This document shows, one piece after another, positions 1-8,013 of a DNA stretch of 64,000 nt. Under the pieces are notes generated by a model that saw only the letters and a list, made by a program, of their open reading frames with translations, made no database searches and had not been told where the DNA came from. Numbering within the stretch: position 1 is the first letter of the stretch; every line of letters starts with the position of its first letter. The DNA is from Streptomyces sulfonofaciens. GTDB taxonomy: Bacteria; Actinomycetota; Actinomycetes; Streptomycetales; Streptomycetaceae. A program made the position numbers and the translations under genes. The stretch is from contig NZ_BNCD01000011.1 of assembly GCF_014656295.1 (NCBI RefSeq), positions 124,001-188,000 of the forward strand, given 5' to 3'.

Positions 1-1
1 C

Positions 2-793
2 GGTATCGCCGCCGCGGCGGTCACCACGGTCCTCGCCGTGGTCGTCGCGGGCCAGGTCACCGAGGGGCGGCACGACGGCTCGGCCAGCGCGCAGTCCGCC
101 GACCGGCAGCCAAGGGGTGCCGACTCCGCCTCGCGCTCCAAGGAGCGGCACGGCTCGGGCCGACCCGCTCCCGCACCCGCCCCGCTGACCTACGACCAGA
201 AGATGGGCCGCAAGTACCCGCTGGCGCCGGAGCTGAAGGGGTCGGGGAAGTTCGACGCCGTTCGCGGCTTCGAGAAGGCGCCCGGCGAGGGACAGCTCTA
301 CCGCTACCGGGTCGACGTCGAGAAGGGCCTCGGCCTGGACGGTGCGCTCTTCGCCCAGGCGGTCCAGAAGACCTTGAACGACAACCGCAGTTGGGCGCAC
401 GGCGGCGGCCGCACCTTCGAGCGGATCTCCTCGGGGAAGCCGGACTTCGTCATCACGCTGGCGAGCCCCGGCACCACCGCGGCCTGGTGCGCCAAGTCCG
501 GGCTCGACACCACGGAGGACAACGTCTCCTGCGACTCGGCGGCCACCGACCGCGTGATGATCAACGCCTATCGGTGGGCCCAGGGAGCGAAGACGTACGG
601 CAACGCCATCCATCCGTACCGCCAGATGCTGATCAATCACGAGGTCGGCCACCGGCTCGGCTTCAACCACGTGGTCTGCACGAAGAACGGCGCGCTGGCC
701 CCGGTCATGCAGCAGCAGACGAAGTTCCTCACCTACGACGGGATCACCTGCAAGCCGAACGCCTGGCCGTTTCCCGGGAAGCCGACGGGCTGA
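2..793 (+). CDS. DUF3152 domain protein, probable secreted zinc metalloprotease-like (5' truncated by window edge)
   Basis: The reading frame is open from base 2, so the start lies upstream; 263 codons are visible. The first residues are hydrophobic (end of a membrane anchor or signal peptide), followed by a polar linker rich in Ser, Arg, Pro and Ala to about residue 60, then a globular domain. Near the C-terminus the motif HEVGHRLGFNH (bases 643-675) is a zinc-binding HExGHxxGxxH signature like that of metzincin-type peptidases and characteristic of actinobacterial DUF3152 proteins. Two Cys pairs around it could form disulfides, in keeping with an extracytoplasmic location. The substrate is unknown. 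A long palindrome downstream (954-979) may terminate it. Confidence 0.8.
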   Translation, partial: GIAAAAVTTVLAVVVAGQVTEGRHDGSASAQSADRQPRGADSASRSKERHGSGRPAPAPAPLTYDQKMGRKYPLAPELKGSGKFDAVRGFEKAPGEGQLYRYRVDVEKGLGLDGALFAQAVQKTLNDNRSWAHGGGRTFERISSGKPDFVITLASPGTTAAWCAKSGLDTTEDNVSCDSAATDRVMINAYRWAQGAKTYGNAIHPYRQMLINHEVGHRLGFNHVVCTKNGALAPVMQQQTKFLTYDGITCKPNAWPFPGKPTG

Positions 794-799
794 CGGCTC

Positions 800-905
800 C
801 GATCGGCCCGGCCCGGCCCGGTCAGGTCCGGTCAGGTCCGGTCCGGCTGAGTCCGACCCGGTTCGGTCCCGCCCGGTTCGGTCCGGCCCGTCCGGCTCCG
901 GGCAC
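800..905. repeat. degenerate GGTCCGG/GGTTCGG tandem repeats
   Basis: Just after the DUF3152 stop codon the sequence iterates short units such as GGTCCGGTCAGG and CCCGGTTCGGTCC about ten times. It has no coding character in any frame that fits neighbouring codon use. It lies in the 358-base gap 794-1151, which otherwise holds the two hairpins listed separately. Confidence 0.6.
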
Positions 906-953
906 CGTGGGGGATGCGGCGCAGGAGCCCGCCCGCGGCCGTGCCGGCCGTTT

Positions 954-979
954 CCGGTCCGCCGTGCACGGCGGACCGG
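954..979. terminator. 26-base perfect palindrome, probable terminator
   Basis: Bases 954-979 read the same on both strands (arms CCGGTCCGCCGTG and complement) and are followed by CCTTTCT. Such strong hairpins with weak or no T-tract act as terminators in Streptomyces. It would end the DUF3152 transcript before the glycosyltransferase operon. Confidence 0.55.
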
Positions 980-1034
980 TCCTTTCTGCGGCGAAACGCC
1001 TGTCCCCGCCAGAAGTTACGCGCATTCACCCCTT

Positions 1035-1072
1035 CCGGTGGCGCGATGGACAACCGTCCATCGCGCCACCGG
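1035..1072. promoter_or_regulatory. 17-bp perfect hairpin upstream of the glycosyltransferase operon
   Basis: Arms 1035-1051 and 1056-1072 are fully complementary with a 4-base loop (AACC). The hairpin sits about 80 bases before the glycosyltransferase start. It could be a second terminator or a leader structure or operator controlling the polysaccharide operon; the sequence does not decide. Confidence 0.45.
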
Positions 1073-1151
1073 CTTGTCCGCATACCGTTCGTCGCGCCGT
1101 GAGCCGTAGAACCGATGGCGGCTCACCAGGAGGAAGATCGGGGGTGTATCC

Positions 1152-3500
1152 GTGCGTGTCGGACTGCTTACGGAAGGCGGCTATCCGTATGTGCGCGGTA
1201 CGGCCAGGCTCTGGTGCGAGCGGCTGGTGCGCGGGCTGGGCCAGCACGAGTTCGACATCTACGCGCTCAGCAGGAGCGCCCGGCAGGAGCGCGGCGGCTG
1301 GGTCCGACTGGCCGGCAACGTCGGCCGGGTGCGCACCGCACCGCTGTGGTCCGCTCCGGACACCGCCCCGGCCCCGCACCACGGCCGCCGCGCGCGCCGG
1401 AGGTTCGCCGAGCACTACGCCGAACTGGTCAAGGCCGTCTGCACACCCGACCCCGCCGGTGAGCCGGCCGTCTGGGAGGACGGCCCGGGGGACAGGGCGC
1501 CCCGGGATGCTCACGCGTCCGAGGCGGACCGTTTCGCCAGCGCCCTCTACGCCCTGGCCGCCTTCGCACGGGACGAGGGCACCCCGGCCGGACTGCTCCG
1601 TTCCGATCTCGCCGTCCGCACCCTGGAGCGCGCCTGCCGTGCGCCCGGCGCACTGCGTGCGGCGCGCACGGCGCGCGTGGTCGACCTCCTCACTGTCGTC
1701 GCCGGGATCGAACGCCTCCTGCGGCCCCTGTCGCTCGACTGGTACGGCGAGCGCGACCTGGGCGGGGTCGACCTCTGCCATGCCGCCTCCGGCGGCGCGG
1801 CCGCCCTGCCCGGCCTGCTCGCCCGGCACTTCGCGGGCGTGCCCCTGCTGCTGACCGAGTACGGGGTGGCCCTGCGGGCCCAGTACCTCGCCGAACCCGC
1901 CGCCAGCGCCCCGGTGCGGGCCCTGCAAGCAGCCTTCCACGGCCGGCTCGCCGTGGAGGGCTACCGGCAGGCCGCCTGCGTCACCCCGGGCAACGCCCAC
2001 ACCCGGCGCTGGCAGGAGCGGTGCGGGGCACAGCGCGCCAAGCTGCGCACCGTGCACCCGGGCATCGACGCCTCGCGGTTCGCCGAGGTGGGCGAGCGCA
2101 ACGACCCGGGCGAGCCCGGCACACTCCTGTGGATCGGCCGGATCGAGCCGGGCAAGGACCTGGTGTCGCTGCTGCACGCCTTCGCCGAGGTCCGCCGGGC
2201 CGAGCCGGGGGCCCGGCTGAGGATCGTCGGCGGGCCCGCGGAGGGGCCCGGAGCCGTGGAGTACACCGCCCACTGCAAGGCGCTCGCCGCCCAGCTCTTC
2301 CCCGACGAGGCCGAGGACCGGCACACCGTGGGCGAGAACCCGGTGTCCTTCGAGGAACCGGGCGGCCCAGGCGCGGCACACCTCGCCGAGGCCTACGCCG
2401 CCGGCAGTGTCGTCGTGCTCTCCAGCGTCGTGGAGGGCTTCCCGGCCGGTCTGGTGGAGGCGATGTTCTCCGGGCGCGCCACCGTCTCCACGGACGTCGG
2501 CGCGGTCGTCGAGGTCATCGGTGGCACCGGTCTGGTGGTGCCGCCGCGCAACCCCCGGGCGCTGGCCGAGGCGTGCGTCTCGCTGCTGCGCAATCCCTCC
2601 CGGCGTGCGCTGCTGGGCGCCGCGGCGCGTGCGCGGGCGCTCGAACTCTTCAGCGTCGAGCAGAACATCCTCGCCTTCCACGGCATCTACCTCGACATCG
2701 CCGCCCAGTGCCCGGCACCGGGGCGCCGCACCGCCGCGGGCCCGGTGCGCCCGCGGCCCTTCGCCGTCCCCGCAAAGGCCCACCTCCCGGCGCACTGGCC
2801 GACGGCGTCGGCGCCCCGGAGGCCAAGCTGGGCGCGCGGGCCCGGTGGAGTGGACGGGTCCGGTGGAGCGGACGGGCCTGGTGGAGTAGGTGGCGCAGCG
2901 CAACCGCGGGCAGTGTGCCGGGCCGCGGAGCCCGGGGAAGCCTGCCGGGCGGCGGAGCCCCGGGGAGGGGAGCCCGGGGGTGCCGCCGCCCCGACCGAGG
3001 ACGCTCAGCCGCCCGCTTCCGCGACCGTCCCCGCCGCGCCGTCGCGGCCCAGGGCGGCCACCACCGCGGGCTTCGGAATCGCCGTCGGTGCGGCGGCCGT
3101 GGCCGGTGTGTGCACCGGGGCCGGAGTGGCGGGGGCATGCGCAGGGGGCGTGGTCGGAGCCGGTACCGCCCCCGCCGGGGCCTGCGCCGGGTCAGGTCCC
3201 GGGGCCGCCGGTGCGCGCGCCGAGGCCGCCGGAGAACGTCCCGGCGTCGACCGCGCCGGGGCCGCGCAGGTCCAGGCGGCGCGGATCGGTGCCTTACGCG
3301 CCGATGCGCCGGAGGACGTGGCACGGACCGAGGCGGCACGGACCGAGGCGGCAGGTGCCGGGGCGGCACGCGCCGAAGCCGGGTGTGCCGGGGCGGGGCG
3401 GGCCGAGGCGGGGCGCGGTCCGACGAACGCGGCGGCCCAGGCCGGTTCCTGCGGCGCCCCGCGGGCCGAAGGCGCACAGGTACGGGAGGCCGCGCGATGA
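1152..3500 (+). CDS. PelF-type glycosyltransferase (DUF3492 + GT4) with a long low-complexity C-terminal tail
   Basis: The N-terminus has the DUF3492 hallmark (LLTEGGYPYVRGTARLW) found in PelF-like sugar transferases. The GT-B C-terminal half carries LWIGRIEPGKD and the EX7E signature EGFPAGLVE (E428/E436) that binds the nucleotide-sugar donor. The enzyme probably polymerises or extends a cell-surface polysaccharide from UDP-sugars on the inner face of the membrane. The catalytic part ends near residue 518; the remaining 260 or so residues are Ala/Gly/Glu/Pro-rich imperfect repeats with no recognisable fold, unusual for a family of about 500 residues. The GTG start at 1152 follows AGGAGG with a rather long gap. 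The stop overlaps the next start (ATGA at 3497), so the two genes are translationally coupled. Confidence 0.85.
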   Translation: MRVGLLTEGGYPYVRGTARLWCERLVRGLGQHEFDIYALSRSARQERGGWVRLAGNVGRVRTAPLWSAPDTAPAPHHGRRARRRFAEHYAELVKAVCTPDPAGEPAVWEDGPGDRAPRDAHASEADRFASALYALAAFARDEGTPAGLLRSDLAVRTLERACRAPGALRAARTARVVDLLTVVAGIERLLRPLSLDWYGERDLGGVDLCHAASGGAAALPGLLARHFAGVPLLLTEYGVALRAQYLAEPAASAPVRALQAAFHGRLAVEGYRQAACVTPGNAHTRRWQERCGAQRAKLRTVHPGIDASRFAEVGERNDPGEPGTLLWIGRIEPGKDLVSLLHAFAEVRRAEPGARLRIVGGPAEGPGAVEYTAHCKALAAQLFPDEAEDRHTVGENPVSFEEPGGPGAAHLAEAYAAGSVVVLSSVVEGFPAGLVEAMFSGRATVSTDVGAVVEVIGGTGLVVPPRNPRALAEACVSLLRNPSRRALLGAAARARALELFSVEQNILAFHGIYLDIAAQCPAPGRRTAAGPVRPRPFAVPAKAHLPAHWPTASAPRRPSWARGPGGVDGSGGADGPGGVGGAAQPRAVCRAAEPGEACRAAEPRGGEPGGAAAPTEDAQPPASATVPAAPSRPRAATTAGFGIAVGAAAVAGVCTGAGVAGACAGGVVGAGTAPAGACAGSGPGAAGARAEAAGERPGVDRAGAAQVQAARIGALRADAPEDVARTEAARTEAAGAGAARAEAGCAGAGRAEAGRGPTNAAAQAGSCGAPRAEGAQVREAAR
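2706..3500 (+). repeat. low-complexity tail encoding Ala/Gly/Glu-rich repeats
   Basis: This segment of the glycosyltransferase gene encodes short iterated units (for example GGVDGSGGADG, CRAAEPGEA, RTEAARTEAAG). The DNA is built of recurring GGCGGCAC/GGACCGAGG-type words. It looks like slippage-driven expansion rather than a conserved domain. Confidence 0.6.
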
Positions 3501-4795
3501 ACTCGGAATCGCCTGCCCCGGCGCGCACCCCGGGGCCCGTTCCCCAACTCGCGCCGGCGCCCGCGCCGGTGCGGGCCGCGCGGTCCCGCCACGGTGCCGC
3601 CGACCCCGTGAAGGCGCTGCTCCACCGGCACCACGACCTGTGTGCGCGCGCCGTGGACCCGCTGGAGGTCGCGGCCGGGCTCGAAGCGGCCGGAATCACC
3701 GACCGGATGGCCGCGCGGTTCCGGCACCGTGACGTCTTCTCCCTCGCGGAGGAGATGTACGCGCGCGTGGCACGCCACACCGACACGGAGACGACGCACA
3801 CCGCCTCCTCCGCGACCGGCACGCGTACCGGTCGCCTCCGGCCGGCCTGGGCGCCCCCGGCCCGGCTGCGCACCGCCGGTGCGTACACCGCCTGGCTCAC
3901 CGCCGCGCTGCTGCCCGCCACCGCCCTGGCCCTCACCCTCGTCGCACTGCGCCCGACCGGCGGCGCCACCCGGATCGGCGTGGCCGCGACCGGGATCCTC
4001 GGCACGGCCCTCGCGCTCCGCACGGCCCTGCGCCACGGGCCCCTGCGCAGCCGGTACCGCACCCGGCCCACCACGCGCGCGTGGACCTGCCTCCTGCTCT
4101 GCTACGCGCTGCTCGGCGACGGCCTGCTGCGGGCCGCCGTGGAGGCCGGCCCCGACGCCCTGCCCCAGGCACTCGGGACGCTGCCCGACACGCTCGCCGC
4201 CCTGGCACACGGCACACCGGCCCCGCGGTCCTGGCATGCCCTCCCCGACGCCCACCCGCCGGCCACCGCCGCCGTCCTCGCCCTGGCCCTCGCCGTCCTC
4301 CCGGCCGCCTGCTGCGCCCGGCTCTTCGCCGCAGGGGCCCGCCGCCGGGTGGGCCGCAGCCGGGACCTGGCCGATTTCACCGCCCGGGCCAGGCCCCTGC
4401 TGTACGGGGTCCTCGCGCTCTACCTGTGCGCCCTGGGCCTGCTGCTCACCCTGACCGCGGCGGCGCTCCACCAGGACGCCGCCTACGCAGGCGCCGGGGC
4501 CCTGGGCGCCCTGCTCATGCTGGCCCGGCTGCTCACGGTGCACGGTTCCACCCGGGCCCCGGCCCTGCTGCTCGGCGCGGCCTGCGGCGCCGAAGCCCTC
4601 GCCCTGGCCGCCGCCCTCGCCACCCGCCTGCCCGGCTGCGCGCCCCTGACCGGCCCGGTCGTGCGGGCGGTCGCCGCCGCGGGCCCCGGCGCGGTGCCCG
4701 CGCTCGCGTGCGGAGTGCCGGCCCTCGTGCTCCTGGTACACGCCGCACGCACCCTCACGCGGGCCTGCGTCCACTCCCCGGCGGATCCGGCGTGA
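3497..4795 (+). CDS. polytopic membrane protein of the polysaccharide operon, function unknown
   Basis: The 432-residue protein has a soluble N-terminal part of about 110 residues, including a conserved-looking block (DPLEVAAGLEAAGITDRMAA, then RHRDVFSLAEEMYAR), followed by roughly eight to nine hydrophobic segments rich in Ala and Leu. I do not recognise a defined transporter family. Its position directly behind a PelF-type transferase, with start and stop overlapping (ATGA), suggests a membrane partner for polymer synthesis or export, analogous in role to PelG. That is inference from context; no PelG motif is evident. Confidence 0.75.
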   Translation: MNSESPAPARTPGPVPQLAPAPAPVRAARSRHGAADPVKALLHRHHDLCARAVDPLEVAAGLEAAGITDRMAARFRHRDVFSLAEEMYARVARHTDTETTHTASSATGTRTGRLRPAWAPPARLRTAGAYTAWLTAALLPATALALTLVALRPTGGATRIGVAATGILGTALALRTALRHGPLRSRYRTRPTTRAWTCLLLCYALLGDGLLRAAVEAGPDALPQALGTLPDTLAALAHGTPAPRSWHALPDAHPPATAAVLALALAVLPAACCARLFAAGARRRVGRSRDLADFTARARPLLYGVLALYLCALGLLLTLTAAALHQDAAYAGAGALGALLMLARLLTVHGSTRAPALLLGAACGAEALALAAALATRLPGCAPLTGPVVRAVAAAGPGAVPALACGVPALVLLVHAARTLTRACVHSPADPA

Positions 4796-4851
4796 CCCGA
4801 CACCGCACTTCCCCGCACGATCACCGCACCACCCCTGAAGGAGAACAGCAG

Positions 4852-4899
4852 ATGACCACCACCCTCACCCGAGAGCTCGCCTGGAGGGTTGCCCTATGA
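4852..4899 (+). CDS. 15-codon ORF translationally coupled to the epimerase gene
   Basis: The ORF encodes MTTTLTRELAWRVAL. It has an ideal SD (AAGGAG at 4838-4843, 8 bases before ATG), and its TGA overlaps the epimerase ATG (ATGA at 4896-4899). The epimerase SD-like GGAGGG (4882-4887) lies inside this ORF. It may be a leader peptide that sets epimerase translation, or a small protein; no regulatory codon run is evident. Confidence 0.45.
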   Translation: MTTTLTRELAWRVAL

Positions 4900-5873
4900 G
4901 GGTGCTGTTGATCGGAGCGGGCGGCTACCTCGGCAGATTCGTCGCCGACCGGCTGCTCGCCGACCCGGCCGTACAGCTCACCGCACTCGGCCGTGGGGAC
5001 GACGCGGACGTGCGGTTCGACCTCGCCACCGGAAGCCCCGGCGCGCTCACCCGCTTCCTGGACGCCGTCCACCCCGGTGTCGTGGTCAACTGCGCCGGCG
5101 CCACCCGGGGCGGCGCGCGCGACCTGATCCGGCACAACACGGTCGCCGTCGCCACCGTCTGCGAGGCACTGCGCCGCAGCGGCTGCGGCGCGCGCCTCGT
5201 GCAGCTCGGCTGCGGTGCCGAGTACGGCCCCAGCCAGCAGGGGTCCTCCACGGCGGAGGACGCGGTGCCGCGCCCCGGCGGCCCCTACGGGGTCAGCAAA
5301 CTCGCCGCGACGGAACTGGTGCTCGGCTCCGGCCTGGACGCGGTCGTGCTGCGGGTGTTCTCGCCGGCCGGCCCCGGCACCCCCGCAGGCTCCCCGCTCG
5401 GCCGCCTCGCCGAGGCCATGCGCCGCGCCATGCAGTCCGGCGACGGCGAGCTGAAGCTCGGCGGCCTCGGTGTGCAGCGGGACTTCGTGGACGTACGCGA
5501 CATCGCCCGCGCCGTCCACGCGGCCTCGCTCTCCGCGGCGCAGGGCATCGTCAACATCGGCTCCGGCCGTGCGGTACGGCTGCGTGACGCCGCCGCCGTA
5601 CTGGCCCGCGTCGCCGGCTACGGCGGTGCCCTGCACGAGTTGGACGCCCATGGCCACGCCCACCCCGGCGCGGGCCCCGTGCGCCCCGTCATCGGCCATC
5701 CGCGCACCGACCACGACCATCCCGTGCCACCCGCCTTCCCCTACCCGGACGGCTGCGGCAGTTGGCAGCAGGCCGACGTGCGCACCGCACGCGACCGGCT
5801 CGGCTGGCGCCCGCGGATCAGCCTGGAGGAGTCCCTCGCGGACATCTGGATGGAGGCGGCGTGCCGCATCTGA
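4896..5873 (+). CDS. NAD-dependent sugar epimerase/dehydratase (extended SDR)
   Basis: The protein opens with a Rossmann nucleotide-binding motif (MRVLLIGAGGYLGR) and has the SDR active-site pattern YGVSK preceded by a CGAEYG segment, plus the later GLGVQRDFVDVRDIARA stretch typical of nucleotide-sugar epimerases. At 325 residues it has the normal family length. It probably supplies or modifies a UDP- or dTDP-sugar for the polysaccharide made by the operon; a UDP-GlcNAc/UDP-GalNAc 4-epimerase role would fit the Pel comparison but is not proven. The start overlaps the 15-codon ORF, and the stop lies 13 bases inside the next gene. Confidence 0.85.
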   Translation: MRVLLIGAGGYLGRFVADRLLADPAVQLTALGRGDDADVRFDLATGSPGALTRFLDAVHPGVVVNCAGATRGGARDLIRHNTVAVATVCEALRRSGCGARLVQLGCGAEYGPSQQGSSTAEDAVPRPGGPYGVSKLAATELVLGSGLDAVVLRVFSPAGPGTPAGSPLGRLAEAMRRAMQSGDGELKLGGLGVQRDFVDVRDIARAVHAASLSAAQGIVNIGSGRAVRLRDAAAVLARVAGYGGALHELDAHGHAHPGAGPVRPVIGHPRTDHDHPVPPAFPYPDGCGSWQQADVRTARDRLGWRPRISLEESLADIWMEAACRI

Positions 5874-6607
5874 CCCGTTCGGCGCCGGGCACCGCCAGTT
5901 CCGTCACGCTCGGCGTCGGCGTCCCGGGCTACGCGCACCCCCTGGTGGCCCCCGTCGAGTGGGCCGAGCTGACCCGGCCCGGCACCCCCCTGCACTGGGT
6001 CGCCCTGAACGTGGCCGACGGCCCGGGGAGCCGCCCCGACCCGCACTGCCTGGACGCGGTCCGCAGGCTCAGGAACACCGGCGTGGACGTGCTCGGCCAC
6101 CTCGACCTGGCGCGGGGCACCCGGCCCTTCCCGGACCTGATCCGCGACGTGCACCACTACGTCGACTGGTACCGCGTCGGCGGCTTCCTGCTGGACCGCT
6201 GCCCCTGGGGACCCGCCGAGCTGCCCGGCGTCCGGCGCCTGGCGAGCGCCCTGCGGGGCCTGGTGCCGGGCGCCCATCTCGTCCTCGGGCACGGCAGACA
6301 CCCGAACCCCGGCTATGCGGAGATCGCCGATCAGATGGTGACGTTCAGCGGTTCCTGGGGGGACTACCGCTGGTCACAGGCGGAGGAGTGGACCGCGGCC
6401 CACCCCGCACTGCGGTTCTGCCACCTTGTGTACGGCCTCCCGCGCGGGCACCTGGAGGAGGCGCTGCGCATCGCGCGCTGGCAGGGGGCGGCCACGGTCT
6501 TCTTCACCGACCGCACCCAGCTCAGGGACGTCTCGTCGCCCTGGGAGGCGCTGCCCGGGTACTGGGACGAGCTCGTCTCGCTCATCGGACGAGGAGTCTC
6601 GGAATGA
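5861..6607 (+). CDS. spherulation-specific family 4 protein (spherulin-4-like glycosidase fold)
   Basis: The protein has the spherulin-4 pattern: VPGYAHP near the start, DVLGHLDLARGTRP, a WYRVGGFLLDRCPW strand with a candidate catalytic Asp, and an NPGY loop. Relatives include fungal Sph3 (GH135), an endo-alpha-1,4-N-acetylgalactosaminidase needed for galactosaminogalactan, and the hydrolase part of PelA. No signal peptide is seen from the GTG at 5861, so it may act inside the cell or leave by another route. The start was chosen because GGAGG lies 6 bases before it and it overlaps the epimerase stop, as in the other operon junctions; an upstream ATG in the same frame would overlap far more. 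Confidence 0.75.
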   Translation: MPHLTRSAPGTASSVTLGVGVPGYAHPLVAPVEWAELTRPGTPLHWVALNVADGPGSRPDPHCLDAVRRLRNTGVDVLGHLDLARGTRPFPDLIRDVHHYVDWYRVGGFLLDRCPWGPAELPGVRRLASALRGLVPGAHLVLGHGRHPNPGYAEIADQMVTFSGSWGDYRWSQAEEWTAAHPALRFCHLVYGLPRGHLEEALRIARWQGAATVFFTDRTQLRDVSSPWEALPGYWDELVSLIGRGVSE

Positions 6608-6626
6608 ACCGGGGCATGGCAGTGTT
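6600..6626 (+). promoter_or_regulatory. sigma-R promoter of moeZ
   Basis: The sequence GGAAT (6601-6605), 18 bases, then GTT (6624-6626) exactly fits the sigma-R consensus GGAAT-N18-GTT. The -35 element overlaps the last codons of the spherulin-4 gene. Transcription would start about 125 bases before moeZ, putting this sulfurtransferase under thiol-oxidative control. Confidence 0.75.
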
Positions 6627-6712
6627 GACGCACGTGACCCTCCCCGGCACGGGCATGCCCCGGCCGGGGGGACTGCATGGAAGCAATGACGCAATGAAGC
6701 ACTGAAGCCGAA

Positions 6713-6730
6713 GTATCGACGTACCGATAC
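6713..6730. promoter_or_regulatory. inverted repeat in the moeZ leader
   Basis: GTATCG-ACGTAC-CGATAC forms a 6-bp inverted repeat about 30 bases before moeZ, downstream of the predicted sigma-R start site. It is a possible operator or small RNA hairpin. Confidence 0.35.
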
Positions 6731-6759
6731 GCCCGACCAGCCCTTAAATCGAGGTCTCC

Positions 6760-7938
6760 GTGTCGCTGCCACCCTTGGTAGAGCCAGCAGATGAGCTCAC
6801 CGTAGACGAGGTCCGCAGGTACTCCCGTCACCTGATCATCCCGGACGTGGGAATGGACGGGCAGAAACGGCTGAAGAACGCGAAGGTGCTCTGTGTCGGC
6901 GCCGGCGGCCTCGGCTCGCCGGCCCTGATGTATCTCGCCGCGGCGGGCGTGGGCACGCTCGGCATCGTGGAGTTCGACGAGGTCGACGAGTCGAACCTGC
7001 AGCGCCAGATCATCCACAGCCAGGCCGACATCGGCCGCTCCAAGGCGGAGTCCGCCCGGGACACCGTCAAGGGCATCAACCCCTACACGGAGGTCGTCCT
7101 CCACGAAGAGCGCCTAGAGGCCTCGAACGTGATGGACATCTTCTCCGAGTACGACCTGATCGTGGACGGCACCGACAACTTCGCCACCCGCTACCTGGTC
7201 AACGACGCCTGCGTGCTGCTGAACAAGCCGTACGTATGGGGTTCCATCTACCGCTTCGACGGCCAGGCCTCGGTCTTCTGGTCCGAGTACGGCCCGTGCT
7301 ACCGCTGCCTCTACCCGGAGCCCCCGCCCCCCGGCATGGTGCCTTCCTGCGCCGAGGGCGGCGTGCTGGGCGTGCTGTGCGCGTCCATCGGCTCCATCCA
7401 GGTCAACGAGGCCATCAAGGTCCTCGCGGGCATCGGCGAGCCCCTCGTCGGCCGCCTGATGATCTACGACGCCCTGGAGATGCAGTACCGCCAGGTCAAG
7501 GTCCGCAAGGACCCGAACTGCGCCGTCTGCGGTGAGAACCCCACCGTCACCGAGCTCATCGACTACGAGGCGTTCTGCGGCGTCGTGTCGGAGGAGGCCC
7601 AGGAGGCGGCCGCCGGATCGACGATCACTCCCAAGCAGCTCAAGGAGTGGATCGACGACGGTGAGAACATCGAGATCATCGACGTCCGCGAGCAGAACGA
7701 GTACGAGATCGTCTCCATCCCGGGCGCCAAGCTGATCCCGAAGAACGAGTTCCTGATGGGCACCGCCCTGGGCTCCCTGCCGCAGGACAAGAAGATCGTC
7801 CTGCACTGCAAGACGGGCGTCCGCAGTGCGGAGGTGCTCGCGGTGCTGAAGTCCGCCGGCTTCTCCGACGCGGTGCATGTCGGCGGCGGAGTGATCGGCT
7901 GGGTCAACCAGATCGAGCCCGAGAAGCCCGTGTACTGA
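6760..7938 (+). CDS. moeZ: MoeZ: adenylyltransferase/sulfurtransferase (ThiF domain + rhodanese domain)
   Basis: Residues 1-270 form a ThiF/MoeB adenylation domain with the ATP loop GAGGLGS near residue 48 and two zinc CxxC pairs (C180/C183 and C254/C257). Residues 290-392 form a rhodanese domain with the active-site loop CKTGVRS (C350). The enzyme adenylates and then thiocarboxylates ubiquitin-like sulfur carriers such as MoaD, ThiS or CysO, feeding molybdopterin, thiamine and cysteine pathways. The GTG start has GAGG 5 bases upstream. It stands alone behind a sigma-R promoter. The molybdopterin synthase gene moaE lies in the same window (41450). Confidence 0.93.
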   Translation: MSLPPLVEPADELTVDEVRRYSRHLIIPDVGMDGQKRLKNAKVLCVGAGGLGSPALMYLAAAGVGTLGIVEFDEVDESNLQRQIIHSQADIGRSKAESARDTVKGINPYTEVVLHEERLEASNVMDIFSEYDLIVDGTDNFATRYLVNDACVLLNKPYVWGSIYRFDGQASVFWSEYGPCYRCLYPEPPPPGMVPSCAEGGVLGVLCASIGSIQVNEAIKVLAGIGEPLVGRLMIYDALEMQYRQVKVRKDPNCAVCGENPTVTELIDYEAFCGVVSEEAQEAAAGSTITPKQLKEWIDDGENIEIIDVREQNEYEIVSIPGAKLIPKNEFLMGTALGSLPQDKKIVLHCKTGVRSAEVLAVLKSAGFSDAVHVGGGVIGWVNQIEPEKPVY

Positions 7939-8013
7939 GTGCCGCCCGCGGCATCGGCCCCTGGTCCGGGGCCGCTGCCGTGCGGGGCCGGCGCTCTCGT
8001 CGCCCTGACGATC

